Of a stretch of 64,000 nucleotides of DNA, positions 41,253 through 49,625 are shown in pieces. This DNA comes from Amycolatopsis vancoresmycina (lineage in GTDB: Bacteria; Actinomycetota; Actinomycetes; Mycobacteriales; Pseudonocardiaceae). The position numbers were made by a program, and so were the translations under genes. The stretch is taken from assembly GCF_000716785.1 (NCBI RefSeq), contig NZ_JNYY01000008.1, positions 372,001-436,000 on the forward strand, given 5' to 3'. Under the pieces are notes generated by a model. The model was given only the letters and a program-made list of their open reading frames with translations, had not been told where the DNA came from and made no database searches. Position 1 is the stretch's first letter, and every line of letters starts with the position of its first letter.

Positions 41253-41990
41253 ATGGGTGTCGCACTGGTGACCGGCAGTTCCCGTGGCCTCGGCCGGGTG
41301 ATCGCGCGCCGGCTGGCCAGAGACGGGTTCGCCGTCGCGGTCAACGGCCTGCACGACGACGCCGACCTCAAGACCGCAGCGGAAGGCATCCTCGGCGAGG
41401 GCGGCCGCGCGGCGGCGTTCGCCGCGGACGTGACCGACCGGCGCCAGGTCGGCGAGCTGGTGGACGCGGTCACGGCAGTGCTCGGCCCGATCGGGGTGCT
41501 GGTGCTCAACGCGACGGGCCCGCAGCCGGAGGCGCCGCTGGCGGCCGTGGACTGGCCGGAGCACCTGGCCCAGCTGGACTTCTTCGTGCGGTCACCGGTG
41601 CTGCTCGGGCACGCGGTCCTGCCGGGGATGCGGGCCCGCGGCCACGGCCGCATCGTGCACGTCGACTCGGAGGTCGCGGACCGGCCGCCGCCCGGGCGGT
41701 CGGCGTACGCGACGGCCAAGAGCGCGCAGATCGGCCTGGTGCGGGCGTGGGCGCGCGAGCTGGCGCCGGACGGCATCACGGTCAACACGGTGGCGCCGGG
41801 GTTCATCCCGGTGGAGCGGCACGCTTCGGTGCCGGACGGCGAGCGCGAGGAGTACCGGGCGTCGGTCCCGGCGGGCCGCCTGGGCACCCCGGAGGACGTG
41901 GCGGCGGCGGTGAGCTTCTTCGCGTCGGAGGAGGCGGGCTTCGTGACGGGCCAGCGGCTGCTGGTCGACGGCGGCCGGGCCCTCGGCTGA
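41253..41990 (+). CDS. Short-chain dehydrogenase/reductase (SDR), FabG-like
   Basis: The start is the ATG at 41253 (MGVALVTGSSRGLGRVIARR); the frame opens earlier inside the terminator. The 245-residue classical SDR has the nucleotide-binding TGSSRGLG, the VLNATG motif (NNAG equivalent), Ser in HVDSEVA, and YATAK for catalytic Tyr and Lys. The residues after the second strand (VNGLHDDADL) do not clearly fix NADPH or NADH. FASEEAGFVTGQRLLVDGGR is the usual end. The substrate is unknown. It is probably monocistronic. Confidence 0.92.
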   Translation: MGVALVTGSSRGLGRVIARRLARDGFAVAVNGLHDDADLKTAAEGILGEGGRAAAFAADVTDRRQVGELVDAVTAVLGPIGVLVLNATGPQPEAPLAAVDWPEHLAQLDFFVRSPVLLGHAVLPGMRARGHGRIVHVDSEVADRPPPGRSAYATAKSAQIGLVRAWARELAPDGITVNTVAPGFIPVERHASVPDGEREEYRASVPAGRLGTPEDVAAAVSFFASEEAGFVTGQRLLVDGGRALG

Positions 41991-42042
41991 GCCGGGGAAA
42001 ATCGGTTTCCCGGTCGGCGGCGGCCTCGCTAACCTCGCGCTC

Positions 42043-42369
42043 ATGCCGACCTACCGCGTCCTCGTCCGGGGCAAGTTCGACCGGCCCACGGAGGCCGTCC
42101 GCGAAAAGCTGCGAGCCGACTCCGGCGGGGAGGGCGGCCTCACCGGCATGTCGTTCAGCGAAGGCGGGACGCTGAGTTACAGCAACCACCTCAGTGGTTT
42201 CAGCTTCCGCATCGCCGTCGAGGTCCCGGTAGGCTCCGACGCCACGGCGCGGGCGCACGACCACGCCGAGCTGATGGCGATGGAGCTGCTGGAGCGCGAG
42301 GGGTACCCGTACCGCGACCTCACGGTCAGCTCGACCTGCATGGACGACGTCAAGATCAACCGCCGCTGA
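42043..42369 (+). CDS. DUF6204 family protein
   Basis: The 108-residue protein starts MPTYRVLVRGKFDRPTEAVR. It is a compact alpha-beta protein with RIAVEVPVGSDATARAHDHA in the middle and ends CMDDVKINRR. I recognise it as the DUF6204 family, common in actinomycetes; function unknown. There is no signal peptide. Its 3' end overlaps the convergent DUF1275 gene by 14 nt. Confidence 0.8.
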   Translation: MPTYRVLVRGKFDRPTEAVREKLRADSGGEGGLTGMSFSEGGTLSYSNHLSGFSFRIAVEVPVGSDATARAHDHAELMAMELLEREGYPYRDLTVSSTCMDDVKINRR

Positions 42370-43021
42370 CGGCCGCCCGGTACAGCGCGGCCAGCACGCC
42401 CAAGACCAGCACCAGCGCCAGGCCGAGGGCGGCCCACATCGCGACGTGCAGCTGAAGCAGCCCGCCCGCGAGCGCACCCACCAGCATCGCGGCGACGGCG
42501 GCGGCCTTCCGCAGCGGATGCGATCCCGGCCCGCCCGCCGCCTTCGAATCCGCCGCGAACCCGGTCAGCGTCATGGTCAGGACGGTCGTCGTCAGATCGG
42601 GCGCGCCGATCCGGCGGACCGCCGCGTTCTGCAGGCCCATCGCCAGCCCGAGCGCGACGATCAGCAGCTCGGCGCCCAGCCGTGTGCCGCCACCGAGGGT
42701 CACGGACAGCACGACGGCCACCGCGATCAGCGCGGCCTGGGCCGCGGTCGCCTGCCGGAGGGCGTCGCGGTCGTCGTCACGGCGGGCGAGCCGGCCACCG
42801 GCGAGCGCCCCGGCCAGGAAGGCCAGCACGGCGGTCAGCGACGCGAGCACCGACAGCGTCGTCTCCCCCGCCGCCGCGAACCCGAGGAAGACGACGTTCC
42901 CGGTCATGTTGGCCACGAACACCCGCCCCAGGCCGAGGAAGCTGACGGCGTCGACCGCCCCGGTGACGACGGTCAGCGTCAGCAGCAGGGCGGCCAGGTC
43001 CCGCGGTTCCGGTTCAGCCAT
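42356..43021 (-). CDS. YoaK/DUF1275 family membrane protein
   Basis: I chose ATG 43021 (MAEPEPRDLAALLLTLTVVT), which overlaps the upstream stop; the frame opens at 43033. The 221-residue protein has about six hydrophobic helices and the DUF1275 hallmark VDAVSFLGLGRVFVANMTGN near the N-terminus. The family is of unknown transport-like function. It is coupled by an 8-nt overlap to the DUF4037 gene upstream. Confidence 0.88.
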   Translation of the reverse strand: MAEPEPRDLAALLLTLTVVTGAVDAVSFLGLGRVFVANMTGNVVFLGFAAAGETTLSVLASLTAVLAFLAGALAGGRLARRDDDRDALRQATAAQAALIAVAVVLSVTLGGGTRLGAELLIVALGLAMGLQNAAVRRIGAPDLTTTVLTMTLTGFAADSKAAGGPGSHPLRKAAAVAAMLVGALAGGLLQLHVAMWAALGLALVLVLGVLAALYRAAVSGG

Positions 43022-44057
43022 GCGGGCAGTCAACCACCCCGCGGGTGAACGCGCGGTCCCCGAGCGCGTCGGTGCTGTCGACGAACTGGTCGATCGCCCC
43101 GGTCAGCGGTGCCGGCGGCCACCCCGCGAGCAGGGGCGTCACGAAGCGGCCCGCGTGGATCACCTGGAACGGCCGGTCGTGGTAGCCGCTGGTCCGAGGC
43201 ACTACGGGTTCGGTGAGGCCGAGGTCGTTGTGCAGCCCGGCGACGCATTCGTACGCGGCCACGAGGTGCCGTTCGCGCAGCTGCCAGGTGGTCGCGGCCA
43301 GCGCGCCGGTGAGGTGCGGCGCCAACCGCGTGGCGACGGGCAGCCGGGCGAAGGCGCTGCCGAGCCATTTGCTGTACGGCGGGTACCGGCGCGCCATGAG
43401 CAGGCACAGCCGCATCAGGTCCCGGACGAGCCGCGCGGCGACGACCGCGGACCCCAGTTCGTCCCCGGCCTCACCGCACCGGCCGACGAACGCCTCCTCC
43501 TGGCCGATCCGCTGCCACTGGCACGCCAGGACGTACCGCCAGACGTCGCCCGGGTACCAGGCGAGGTTCCGCCGCAGGGTTTCGAGCCCGAGGTCGTCGT
43601 GGAAGACCGCGCCGCCGGTGAACTCGGCGAAGATCTGGGTGGGGGTCGCGAGCCAGTCGGCCCTGACGGGTCGCCGCGGGTCGAACCCGAGCGTTCCGCG
43701 AACCCAGTCGCCGAGCCCGGCGACGACGACGCCGTGGTCGGTCCGGCCGGTCGCCTGTGCGAGGTGCCGGGTGCCGTTCTCGCTGGTCACGAAGTGCGTC
43801 GAGTACCCGAGGAAGGTGCGCGGGAGGTGGTCGGCGAGCAGGTCGCGGAGCCCGGCGCCGTCGCCGTCGGGGAACAGCAGCAGCCGCGGTCCCCAGTCGT
43901 GGTCGGTGGAGCGGGGCGAGTCGAAGCCCAGCACCTCGGAGCCAGGGCCGAGGAGCGCGGCGGTGTAGCGGAGCCGCGGACGGGCGCGGCGCAGGATCGG
44001 CCGGACCGCCTCGGCGTGGAAACGCCGGGACAGTTCGATTCCGGGAGTGAATTCCAT
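43014..44057 (-). CDS. DUF4037 protein, nucleotidyltransferase-like
   Basis: The 347-residue protein starts MEFTPGIELSRRFHAEAVRP. It has a polymerase-beta-type nucleotidyltransferase signature GSEVLGFDSPRSTDHDWGPR (about residues 38-58), with the Asp-x-Asp pair in DHDWG, and an all-helical C-terminal DUF4037 region (RRNLAWYPGDVWRYVLACQW). A role in transferring nucleotides to small molecules or proteins is possible but unproven. It is first gene of a pair with DUF1275 and divergent from an XRE regulator across a region packed with CGAAGCG-type repeats. Confidence 0.88.
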   Translation of the reverse strand: MEFTPGIELSRRFHAEAVRPILRRARPRLRYTAALLGPGSEVLGFDSPRSTDHDWGPRLLLFPDGDGAGLRDLLADHLPRTFLGYSTHFVTSENGTRHLAQATGRTDHGVVVAGLGDWVRGTLGFDPRRPVRADWLATPTQIFAEFTGGAVFHDDLGLETLRRNLAWYPGDVWRYVLACQWQRIGQEEAFVGRCGEAGDELGSAVVAARLVRDLMRLCLLMARRYPPYSKWLGSAFARLPVATRLAPHLTGALAATTWQLRERHLVAAYECVAGLHNDLGLTEPVVPRTSGYHDRPFQVIHAGRFVTPLLAGWPPAPLTGAIDQFVDSTDALGDRAFTRGVVDCPHG

Positions 44058-44072
44058 GGGCGCATTGTGTCG

Positions 44073-44127
44073 CGCGAAGGCGCGAAGCGCGCTTCATTAT
44101 GCGAAGCGGCTTCGCAGCGCTTCGCGA
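44073..44127. repeat. Cluster of CGAAGCG/CGCTTCG repeats in a divergent promoter
   Basis: Within 55 bp lie GCGAAGG, the perfect palindrome GAAGCGCGCTTC (44084-44095), the perfect palindrome GCGAAGC-g-GCTTCGC (44101-44115) and a further CGCTTCGCG (44119-44127). The cluster lies between the DUF4037 gene (minus) and the XRE gene (plus). It looks like a multi-site operator, possibly for the adjacent XRE regulator. Confidence 0.65.
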
Positions 44128-44227
44128 CCGATTTTTGTTGTCACACAGGCGAAACACCGAACTCCTTGCGGTGAATCCGCGCGCGGCGCACCCCGTTTTG
44201 TCGGAGGTCCCCTCTACCGTCCGTGGC

Positions 44228-45079
44228 ATGACCGAAAAGAGCACGGTGCGCACGCGGGAAATGGCCCACGAACTCAAGGGCCAGCGTGAGCTGAAACGGA
44301 TCACCCTGCGCGAACTGGCCCGCCGCGCGGACTGGTCGGCGTCGAAGGTGTCGGCCTGGGAGAACGGCCGCCGCATCTCCCCGATCGACGCGGCGATCTA
44401 CCTCGCCCACTGCGGGACGAAGGCCGCCGAACGGGCCCGGCTCCTCGAGCTGGTCAAGCCGCCCGGCGACCTGTACTGGGTGCGGCCCTACTTCGACAAG
44501 CTCGTCGACCCGATGAAGTCCCTCATCATCCAGGAGAACCTCGCCGACTCGATGGTCAACTACAGCCCGGCGGCCATCCCCGGGATGCTGCAGACGGAGG
44601 AGTACGTCCGCACCTGTTTCGAACTCACCGGGCGCTACACCGCCGACCGGCTCGGCGTGCTGACGCGGGCACGCGTGGACCGGCAGCAGCTGCTGCAAGG
44701 CCACACCCCACCCCGCTGCACCTTTTTCGTGCACGAACGCGCGTTGCGCTCGGTGGTGGGAAACCAGGCGCTCATGCACGAACAGGTGCAGAACCTGGTA
44801 TTGACCACCAACCTGCCGCACTGCGTCATCCGGGTGGTGCCGGAGTCGGATCCCGCGTTCCGTGTGCTGAGCACGACCTTCACGGTCATGGAATTCCCCG
44901 AGCACCCACCGGTGGCCTACGAGGAGACTTACACCGCGGGGTTGTTCGTGGATGACCGCATCGCGGTGGAGGCGTTCTACCTCCTCGTCACACGCCTGGA
45001 ACAGGTGGCCCTTTCCGAGGCACAATCGCGGGAGTGGCTCGTCCGATTCGCGGACGAGTACGAACGCTTGAGGGAGTGA
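44228..45079 (+). CDS. XRE-family regulator with DUF5753 domain
   Basis: The start is the ATG at 44228 (MTEKSTVRTREMAHELKGQR); the open frame before it has no domain. The 283-residue protein has a helix-turn-helix (ITLRELARRADWSASKVSAW, about residues 25-60) and a C-terminal DUF5753 domain (MVNYSPAAIPGMLQTEEYVR ... AYEETYTAGLFVDD). Such regulators are numerous in Streptomyces and Amycolatopsis and are paired with DUF397 proteins; some control development or antibiotic production. Its stop overlaps the DUF397 start (GTGA). In function it may be an antagonist pair similar to toxin-antitoxin systems. Confidence 0.93.
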   Translation: MTEKSTVRTREMAHELKGQRELKRITLRELARRADWSASKVSAWENGRRISPIDAAIYLAHCGTKAAERARLLELVKPPGDLYWVRPYFDKLVDPMKSLIIQENLADSMVNYSPAAIPGMLQTEEYVRTCFELTGRYTADRLGVLTRARVDRQQLLQGHTPPRCTFFVHERALRSVVGNQALMHEQVQNLVLTTNLPHCVIRVVPESDPAFRVLSTTFTVMEFPEHPPVAYEETYTAGLFVDDRIAVEAFYLLVTRLEQVALSEAQSREWLVRFADEYERLRE

Positions 45080-45264
45080 TCGAGGTGGCCCGGGAACAGA
45101 CCTGGTTCAAAAGCAGCTACAGCGAAGGCCAGGAACACCAAACCTGCGTGGAGGTGGCAGTGAGCTCGAAGGTCACCGCGGTCCGCGACTCGAAGGCGCC
45201 CACCGCCGGGCACCTGACGGTCCCCCACCGCGCCTGGACCGCGATGCTCAGCACTCTGCGCTGA
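45076..45264 (+). CDS. DUF397 protein paired with the XRE regulator
   Basis: The 62-residue protein starts at GTG 45076, sharing four bases with the preceding stop. The family pattern is clear: WFKSSYSEGQEHQTCVEVAV and VRDSKAPTAGHLTVPHRAW. DUF397 proteins are small partners of XRE-DUF5753 regulators (as BldB/WhiJ-type pairs). The 3' end overlaps the amidohydrolase remnant on the other strand by about 17 nt. Confidence 0.93.
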   Translation: MIEVAREQTWFKSSYSEGQEHQTCVEVAVSSKVTAVRDSKAPTAGHLTVPHRAWTAMLSTLR

Positions 45265-45480
45265 CGACTTCCCCGTCCCGTCGCGCAGCACCAAAGTCGG
45301 CGCGCATACCCACTTCGATGCGGCCTCGGTCGTCGTCGAGCCGGAGCAGCCGCGCGGCCTCGGAGGTGGCCGCCTTCAGGGCGGCCGCCTCGCCGAGCAC
45401 CCGCGGCCGACAGCCGGAGCTCGGTCGTCAAGTCGACATGGGGACGCAAGGCCCGGACGTCCGCGCCCCGGCGAGCACCG
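45248..45480 (-). pseudogene. Remnant of an amidohydrolase C-terminus
   Basis: Reading the minus strand in three frames gives VLAGARTSGP, then HVDLTTELRLSAAG, then LGEAAALKAATSEAARLLRL followed by RGRIEVGMRADF and a stop. This order is the C-terminal end of a metal-dependent amidohydrolase (usual form: DLVTELRL ... ALRAATSEAARLLGL ... GRIEPGKRADL). At least two frameshifts interrupt it, and the N-terminal two thirds are absent. It is a decayed, truncated gene. Confidence 0.65.
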
Positions 45481-46005
45481 TCACCCGAGATCCTTGCGCC
45501 AGACGAGGAAATCGCACGGCGTGGCCAGCAACGGCGCAAGGTGCGGGTAGTCCTCGCCGAAGTCGGCCCGGTGCGTCACCCGATACCCGAGCCGCCCGTA
45601 CCACTCGGCCAGGAACTGCTTCGCCGGATGCGTCCAGTCCCGCGGCATCAGCAGTTCAAGCTGCATAGCCCGGCACCCGGCGTCCCGGCTCGTCGCCTCC
45701 GCGAACCGCACGAGTTCCCGCCCGACCCCCAGCCCCCGCCGCGCCGGATCGGCGGCGAGCATGCCGAATTCCCCGGTCACGTCATCGAGCCGCCGGATCC
45801 GCACGGCCCCGCCAAGATCACCATCGACAAAGGCAGCGGCGATCTCCCCATTCCGCACGAACCCGCCCACCTCCTCGGAGGACGTCCGGTCGGCGCTCCC
45901 CCGCCAAAGCCCCTTCTCGGACTCGGCGTAGACCTGGTTCACCAACCCGGCGACCCGTTCGACCACCGCGACCCCGGTCGACGGCGGCAGCAGTTCGATC
46001 TCCAT
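45481..46005 (-). CDS. GNAT-family N-acetyltransferase
   Basis: The 174-residue protein starts MEIELLPPSTGVAVVERVAG. The GNAT fold is visible as FGMLAADPARRGLGVGRELV, the acetyl-CoA pyrophosphate loop (RRGLGVG), preceded by IAAFVDGDLGGAVRIR. The LARGE-like C-terminus reads LAEWYGRLGYRVTHRADF. The substrate is unknown. It lies downstream of the sdh operon but is separated from it by a terminator. Confidence 0.9.
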   Translation of the reverse strand: MEIELLPPSTGVAVVERVAGLVNQVYAESEKGLWRGSADRTSSEEVGGFVRNGEIAAAFVDGDLGGAVRIRRLDDVTGEFGMLAADPARRGLGVGRELVRFAEATSRDAGCRAMQLELLMPRDWTHPAKQFLAEWYGRLGYRVTHRADFGEDYPHLAPLLATPCDFLVWRKDLG

Positions 46006-46031
46006 GCCGCCACCTTGCCACGGCCCAAAAA

Positions 46032-46071
46032 GACGCTCGCGAACCGGCTCGAGGCGCGGTTCGCGAGCGTC
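46032..46071 (-). terminator. Intrinsic terminator of the sdh operon
   Basis: GACGCTCGCGAACC (46032-46045) and GGTTCGCGAGCGTC (46058-46071) form a perfect 14-bp stem with a 12-nt loop. On the minus strand TTTTT follows directly. It begins 12 nt after the sdhB stop codon. Confidence 0.9.
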
Positions 46072-46083
46072 GGGGTGAAAACC

Positions 46084-46836
46084 CTACTTGTCCCGCCGGA
46101 ACAGCTTGTTCCCCAGCCACACGATCGGATCGTACTTCCGGTCCGCGACCCGCTCCTTCATCGGAATCAACGCGTTGTCCGTGATGTGGATCCCCTCCGG
46201 GCACACCTCGGAACAGCACTTCGTGATGTTGCAGTACCCGAGCCCGTGCTCGTCCTGCGCCGCATCACGACGGTCCGCGACGTCCAGCGGGTGCATCTCC
46301 AGCTCCGCGATGCGCATCAAATACCGCGGCCCGGCGAAGGCTTCCTTGTTCTCCTCGTGGTCGCGCACCACGTGGCAGGTGTTCTGGCACAGGAAGCACT
46401 CGATGCACTTGCGGAACTCCTGCGACCGCTCGACGTCGACCTGCTGCATCCGGTACTCGCCCGGCTTCAGGTCCGCCGGCGGCGTGAACGACGGGATCTC
46501 GCGCGCCTTCGTGTAGTTGAACGACACGTCGGTGACGAGGTCGCGGATCACCGGGAACGTCCGCATCGGCGTCACCGTGATCACCTCGTCCTCGGTGAAC
46601 GTCGACATCCGCGTCATGCACAGCAGGCGCGGGCGGCCGTTGATCTCCGCCGAGCACGAGCCGCACTTGCCCGCCTTGCAGTTCCAGCGGACCGCGAGGT
46701 CCGACGCCTGGGTGGCCTGCAGCCGGTGGATGATGTCGAGGACGACCTCGCCCTCGTTCACCTCCACCGTGAAGTCCTGCAGCTCGCCGCCCGTGTCGTC
46801 GCCGCGCCAGACCCGGAAACTCGCCTTGTAGCTCAT
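46084..46836 (-). CDS. sdhB: Succinate dehydrogenase/fumarate reductase iron-sulfur subunit
   Basis: The start is ATG 46836 (MSYKASFRVWRGDDTGGELQ), four bases overlapping the sdhA stop (ATGA). The 250-residue protein carries the [2Fe-2S] ligands in NCKAGKCGSCSAEI and RLLCM, and the [4Fe-4S]/[3Fe-4S] ligands in CIECFLCQNTC and CCSEVCPEGI. It passes electrons from SdhA to the membrane anchor. It belongs to the Sdh1 type of actinobacteria (Rv0247c-like). Last gene of the operon, followed by a terminator. Confidence 0.95.
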   Translation of the reverse strand: MSYKASFRVWRGDDTGGELQDFTVEVNEGEVVLDIIHRLQATQASDLAVRWNCKAGKCGSCSAEINGRPRLLCMTRMSTFTEDEVITVTPMRTFPVIRDLVTDVSFNYTKAREIPSFTPPADLKPGEYRMQQVDVERSQEFRKCIECFLCQNTCHVVRDHEENKEAFAGPRYLMRIAELEMHPLDVADRRDAAQDEHGLGYCNITKCCSEVCPEGIHITDNALIPMKERVADRKYDPIVWLGNKLFRRDK

Positions 46837-48749
46837 GCTTTGCTCCCGGGGTGCGCCTCGAGCTCGTCGTCGGTGTAGTACTTCCCGAGTTCGCCGAATT
46901 CGAACAGCTCCAGCAGGTCCTGCCGCAGCGGCACCTGCTCCTTCACCTCGACGCCGATGTCCGGGACGACCGGGTTTTCCCCGTCCGAAGCCGAGCACAC
47001 CAGCAGCTTGTGGCGCCATTCGGCGTCCATGCCCGGGAAGTCGTCGCGCGTGTGCCCGCCACGGCTTTCCGTACGTGTCAAAGCGGCCTTCGCGACGCAC
47101 TCGCTGACCATCAGCATGTTGCGCAGGTCGATCGCGAGGTGCCAGCCGGGGTTGAACTGCCGGTGCCCTTCCACCGTGACGCGCAGGATCCGCTGCCGCA
47201 GCTCGGCCAGCTTCACCAGCGCCTGCTCGATCTCGCCGGCCTTGCGGATGATGCCGACCAGGTCGTTCATCGACTGCTGCAGTTCGGTGTGCAGGGTGTA
47301 GGGGTTCTCCGCCGACGCGCCCGCGGGCGGGTCGAACGGCGCCAGCGCCATCTTCGCCGCGGCGTCCACATCGGACTCACTGACGGCCGGCCTGCCGTCG
47401 AGGCCGAGCACGTACTCGGCCGCGCCGAGACCCGCGCGCCGGCCGAACACCAGCAGGTCCGACAGCGAGTTGCCGCCGAGCCGGTTGGACCCGTGCATGC
47501 CGCCCGAGCACTCGCCGGCCGCGAACAGGCCGGGCACGCTCGCCGCCGCCGTGTCCGGGTCGACCTCGATGCCGCCCATCACGTAGTGGCAGGTCGGGCC
47601 GACCTCCATCGGCTCCGCGGTGATGTCGACGTCGGCCAGCTCCTTGAACTGGTGGTACATCGACGGCAGCCGCTTCTTGATCTCCTCGGCCGGCAGGCGG
47701 CTGGCGATGTCGAGGAAGACGCCGCCGTGCGGGGACCCGCGGCCCTCCTTGACCTCGGAGTTGATCGCGCGGGCCACCTCGTCGCGCGGCAGCAGGTCCG
47801 GCGTGCGCCGGTTGTTGTCCGCGTCGGTGTACCAGCGGTCGGCTTCGTCTTCGCTTTCCGCGTATTGCCCCTTGAAGACGTCGGGCACGTACTCGAACAT
47901 GAACCGCTTGCCGTCGGAGTTCTTCAGCACGCCGCCGTCACCGCGCACGCCCTCGGTGACGAGGATGCCCTTGACGCTCGGCGGCCAGACCATCCCGGTC
48001 GGGTGGAACTGGACGAACTCCATGTTGATCAGCTTCGCGCCCGCCCGCAGGGCCAGCGCGTGGCCGTCACCGGTGTACTCCCACGAGTTCGACGTCACCT
48101 TGAACGACTTGCCGATGCCGCCGGTGGCGAGCACGACCGCGGGCGCCTCGAAGAGGATGAACCGCCCGCTCTCGCGCCAGTAGCCGAACGCGCCCGCGAT
48201 GCGGCCGTCGGTGGTGAGCAGCTCGGTGACCGTGCACTCGGCGAAGACCTTGATCTTCGCCTCGTAGTCACCGGTCTCGGCGAAGTCCTCCTGCTGCAGC
48301 GAGACGATCTTCTGCTGCATCGTGCGGATGAGCTCGAGCCCGGTGCGGTCGCCGACGTGCGCCAGCCGCGGGTACGTGTGCCCGCCGAAGTTGCGCTGGC
48401 TGATCCGCCCGTCGGCGGTGCGGTCGAACAGCGCGCCGTAGGTCTCCAGCTCCCAGACGCGGTCCGGCGCCTCCTTGGCGTGCAGCTCCGCCATCCGCCA
48501 GTTGTTGAGGAACTTCCCGCCGCGCATGGTGTCGCGGAAGTGGACCTGCCAGTTGTCGTTCGAGTTCGCGTTGCCCATCGAGGCGGCGCACCCGCCTTCG
48601 GCCATCACCGTGTGCGCCTTGCCGAACAGGGACTTGCACACGACGGCGACGCGGAAGCCGCGTTCGCGGGCTTCGATCACGGCGCGCAGACCGGCGCCAC
48701 CGGCACCGATCACCACCACGTCGTAGCTGTGCCGTTCGACCTCGGTCAT
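46833..48749 (-). CDS. sdhA: Succinate dehydrogenase/fumarate reductase flavoprotein subunit
   Basis: The 638-residue protein starts MTEVERHSYDVVVIGAGGAG. It has the FAD-binding Rossmann motif, the flavin-linking His region in KAHTVMAEGGCAAS, and the catalytic Arg region near GVFLDIASRLPAEEIKKRLP and MYHQFKELADVDI. It oxidises succinate to fumarate. It is 51 nt downstream of the membrane-anchor gene and overlaps sdhB. Length and the HTRDDF...HKLLVCS C-terminal part fit the Sdh1 class. Confidence 0.96.
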   Translation of the reverse strand: MTEVERHSYDVVVIGAGGAGLRAVIEARERGFRVAVVCKSLFGKAHTVMAEGGCAASMGNANSNDNWQVHFRDTMRGGKFLNNWRMAELHAKEAPDRVWELETYGALFDRTADGRISQRNFGGHTYPRLAHVGDRTGLELIRTMQQKIVSLQQEDFAETGDYEAKIKVFAECTVTELLTTDGRIAGAFGYWRESGRFILFEAPAVVLATGGIGKSFKVTSNSWEYTGDGHALALRAGAKLINMEFVQFHPTGMVWPPSVKGILVTEGVRGDGGVLKNSDGKRFMFEYVPDVFKGQYAESEDEADRWYTDADNNRRTPDLLPRDEVARAINSEVKEGRGSPHGGVFLDIASRLPAEEIKKRLPSMYHQFKELADVDITAEPMEVGPTCHYVMGGIEVDPDTAAASVPGLFAAGECSGGMHGSNRLGGNSLSDLLVFGRRAGLGAAEYVLGLDGRPAVSESDVDAAAKMALAPFDPPAGASAENPYTLHTELQQSMNDLVGIIRKAGEIEQALVKLAELRQRILRVTVEGHRQFNPGWHLAIDLRNMLMVSECVAKAALTRTESRGGHTRDDFPGMDAEWRHKLLVCSASDGENPVVPDIGVEVKEQVPLRQDLLELFEFGELGKYYTDDELEAHPGSKA

Positions 48750-48800
48750 GAAGAGATTCCACCTCGGAACTGGGGACGTCTTTGTCGGGGACGGGAAGAA

Positions 48801-49625
48801 CTAGTTCACGAACCTCAGGTCCGCGATCGCGCCACTGGCCACGAGCATGACGTAGAAGTCGGTCAGCACCAGCGTGCCGAGCGTCGTCCAGGCCAGCGTC
48901 ATGTGGCGGGTGTTGAGCTTCGTGACCTGCGTCCAGATCCAGTAGCGCACCGGGTGCTTGGAGAAGTGCTTCAGCCGGCCGCCGGTCACGTGCCGGCACG
49001 AGTGGCAGGACAGCGTGTACGCCCAGAGCAGGACCACGTTGGCGAGCAGGATGACGTTGCCCAGCCCGAAGCCGAACCCGCCGGTCTTCCCGTGGAACGC
49101 GGTGATCGCGTCGTAGGTGTTGATCAGCGAGACGACCAGCGCGACGTAGAAGAAGTAGCGGTGGACGTTCTGGATGATCAGCGGCAGCCGCGTCTCGCCG
49201 GTGTACTTGGCGTGCGGTTCCGCGACGGCGCACGCCGGCGGGGAGAACCACACCGACCGGTAGTACGCCTTGCGGTAGTAGTAGCAGGTCAGCCGGAAGC
49301 CGAGCAGGAACGGCAGCACGACGAACCCGAGCGGGATGAACCCGGGCAGGTCGCCGAACCAGTGGCCGAAGTGGCTCGAGCCCTCGACGCAGGACGTGGA
49401 CAGGCAGGGCGAGTAGAACGGGGTCAGGTAGTGGTAGTCGGGCACCCAGTACGCGGTGCGCACGAACGACCGGACCGTCGCGTAGATGATGAACGCCGAC
49501 AGTCCGAGCACGGTCAGCAGCGGCTGCAGCCACCACCGGTCCGTGCGGAGGGTGCGCTCGGCGATCCGGGCCCGCTTCGGGGCCCGGACGCCGGTGCCGA
49601 CGCCGTTGTCAGCGGGTGCGCTCAC
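48801..49625 (-). CDS. sdhC: Succinate dehydrogenase membrane anchor (Sdh1-type cytochrome b-like subunit)
   Basis: The 274-residue protein starts at GTG 49625, overlapping the preceding small gene's stop (GTGA). It has about five membrane helices (WWLQPLLTVLGLSAFIIYAT; FIPLGFVVLPFLLGFRLTCY; YFFYVALVVSLINTYDAITA; LANVVLLWAYTLSCHSCRHV; TLAWTTLGTLVLTDFYVMLV). Conserved His and Cys residues (SHFGHW, HRYFFY, CHSCRH) could bind heme. It resembles Rv0249c, the anchor of Sdh1. The symbol is used by position; a single anchor replaces separate SdhC and SdhD. Confidence 0.85.
   Translation of the reverse strand: MSAPADNGVGTGVRAPKRARIAERTLRTDRWWLQPLLTVLGLSAFIIYATVRSFVRTAYWVPDYHYLTPFYSPCLSTSCVEGSSHFGHWFGDLPGFIPLGFVVLPFLLGFRLTCYYYRKAYYRSVWFSPPACAVAEPHAKYTGETRLPLIIQNVHRYFFYVALVVSLINTYDAITAFHGKTGGFGFGLGNVILLANVVLLWAYTLSCHSCRHVTGGRLKHFSKHPVRYWIWTQVTKLNTRHMTLAWTTLGTLVLTDFYVMLVASGAIADLRFVN

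Noticed and set aside
45318..45668. 116-codon plus-strand open frame
   Set aside because: It lies opposite the amidohydrolase remnant and the GNAT gene, lacks a ribosome-binding site and has low-complexity sequence.
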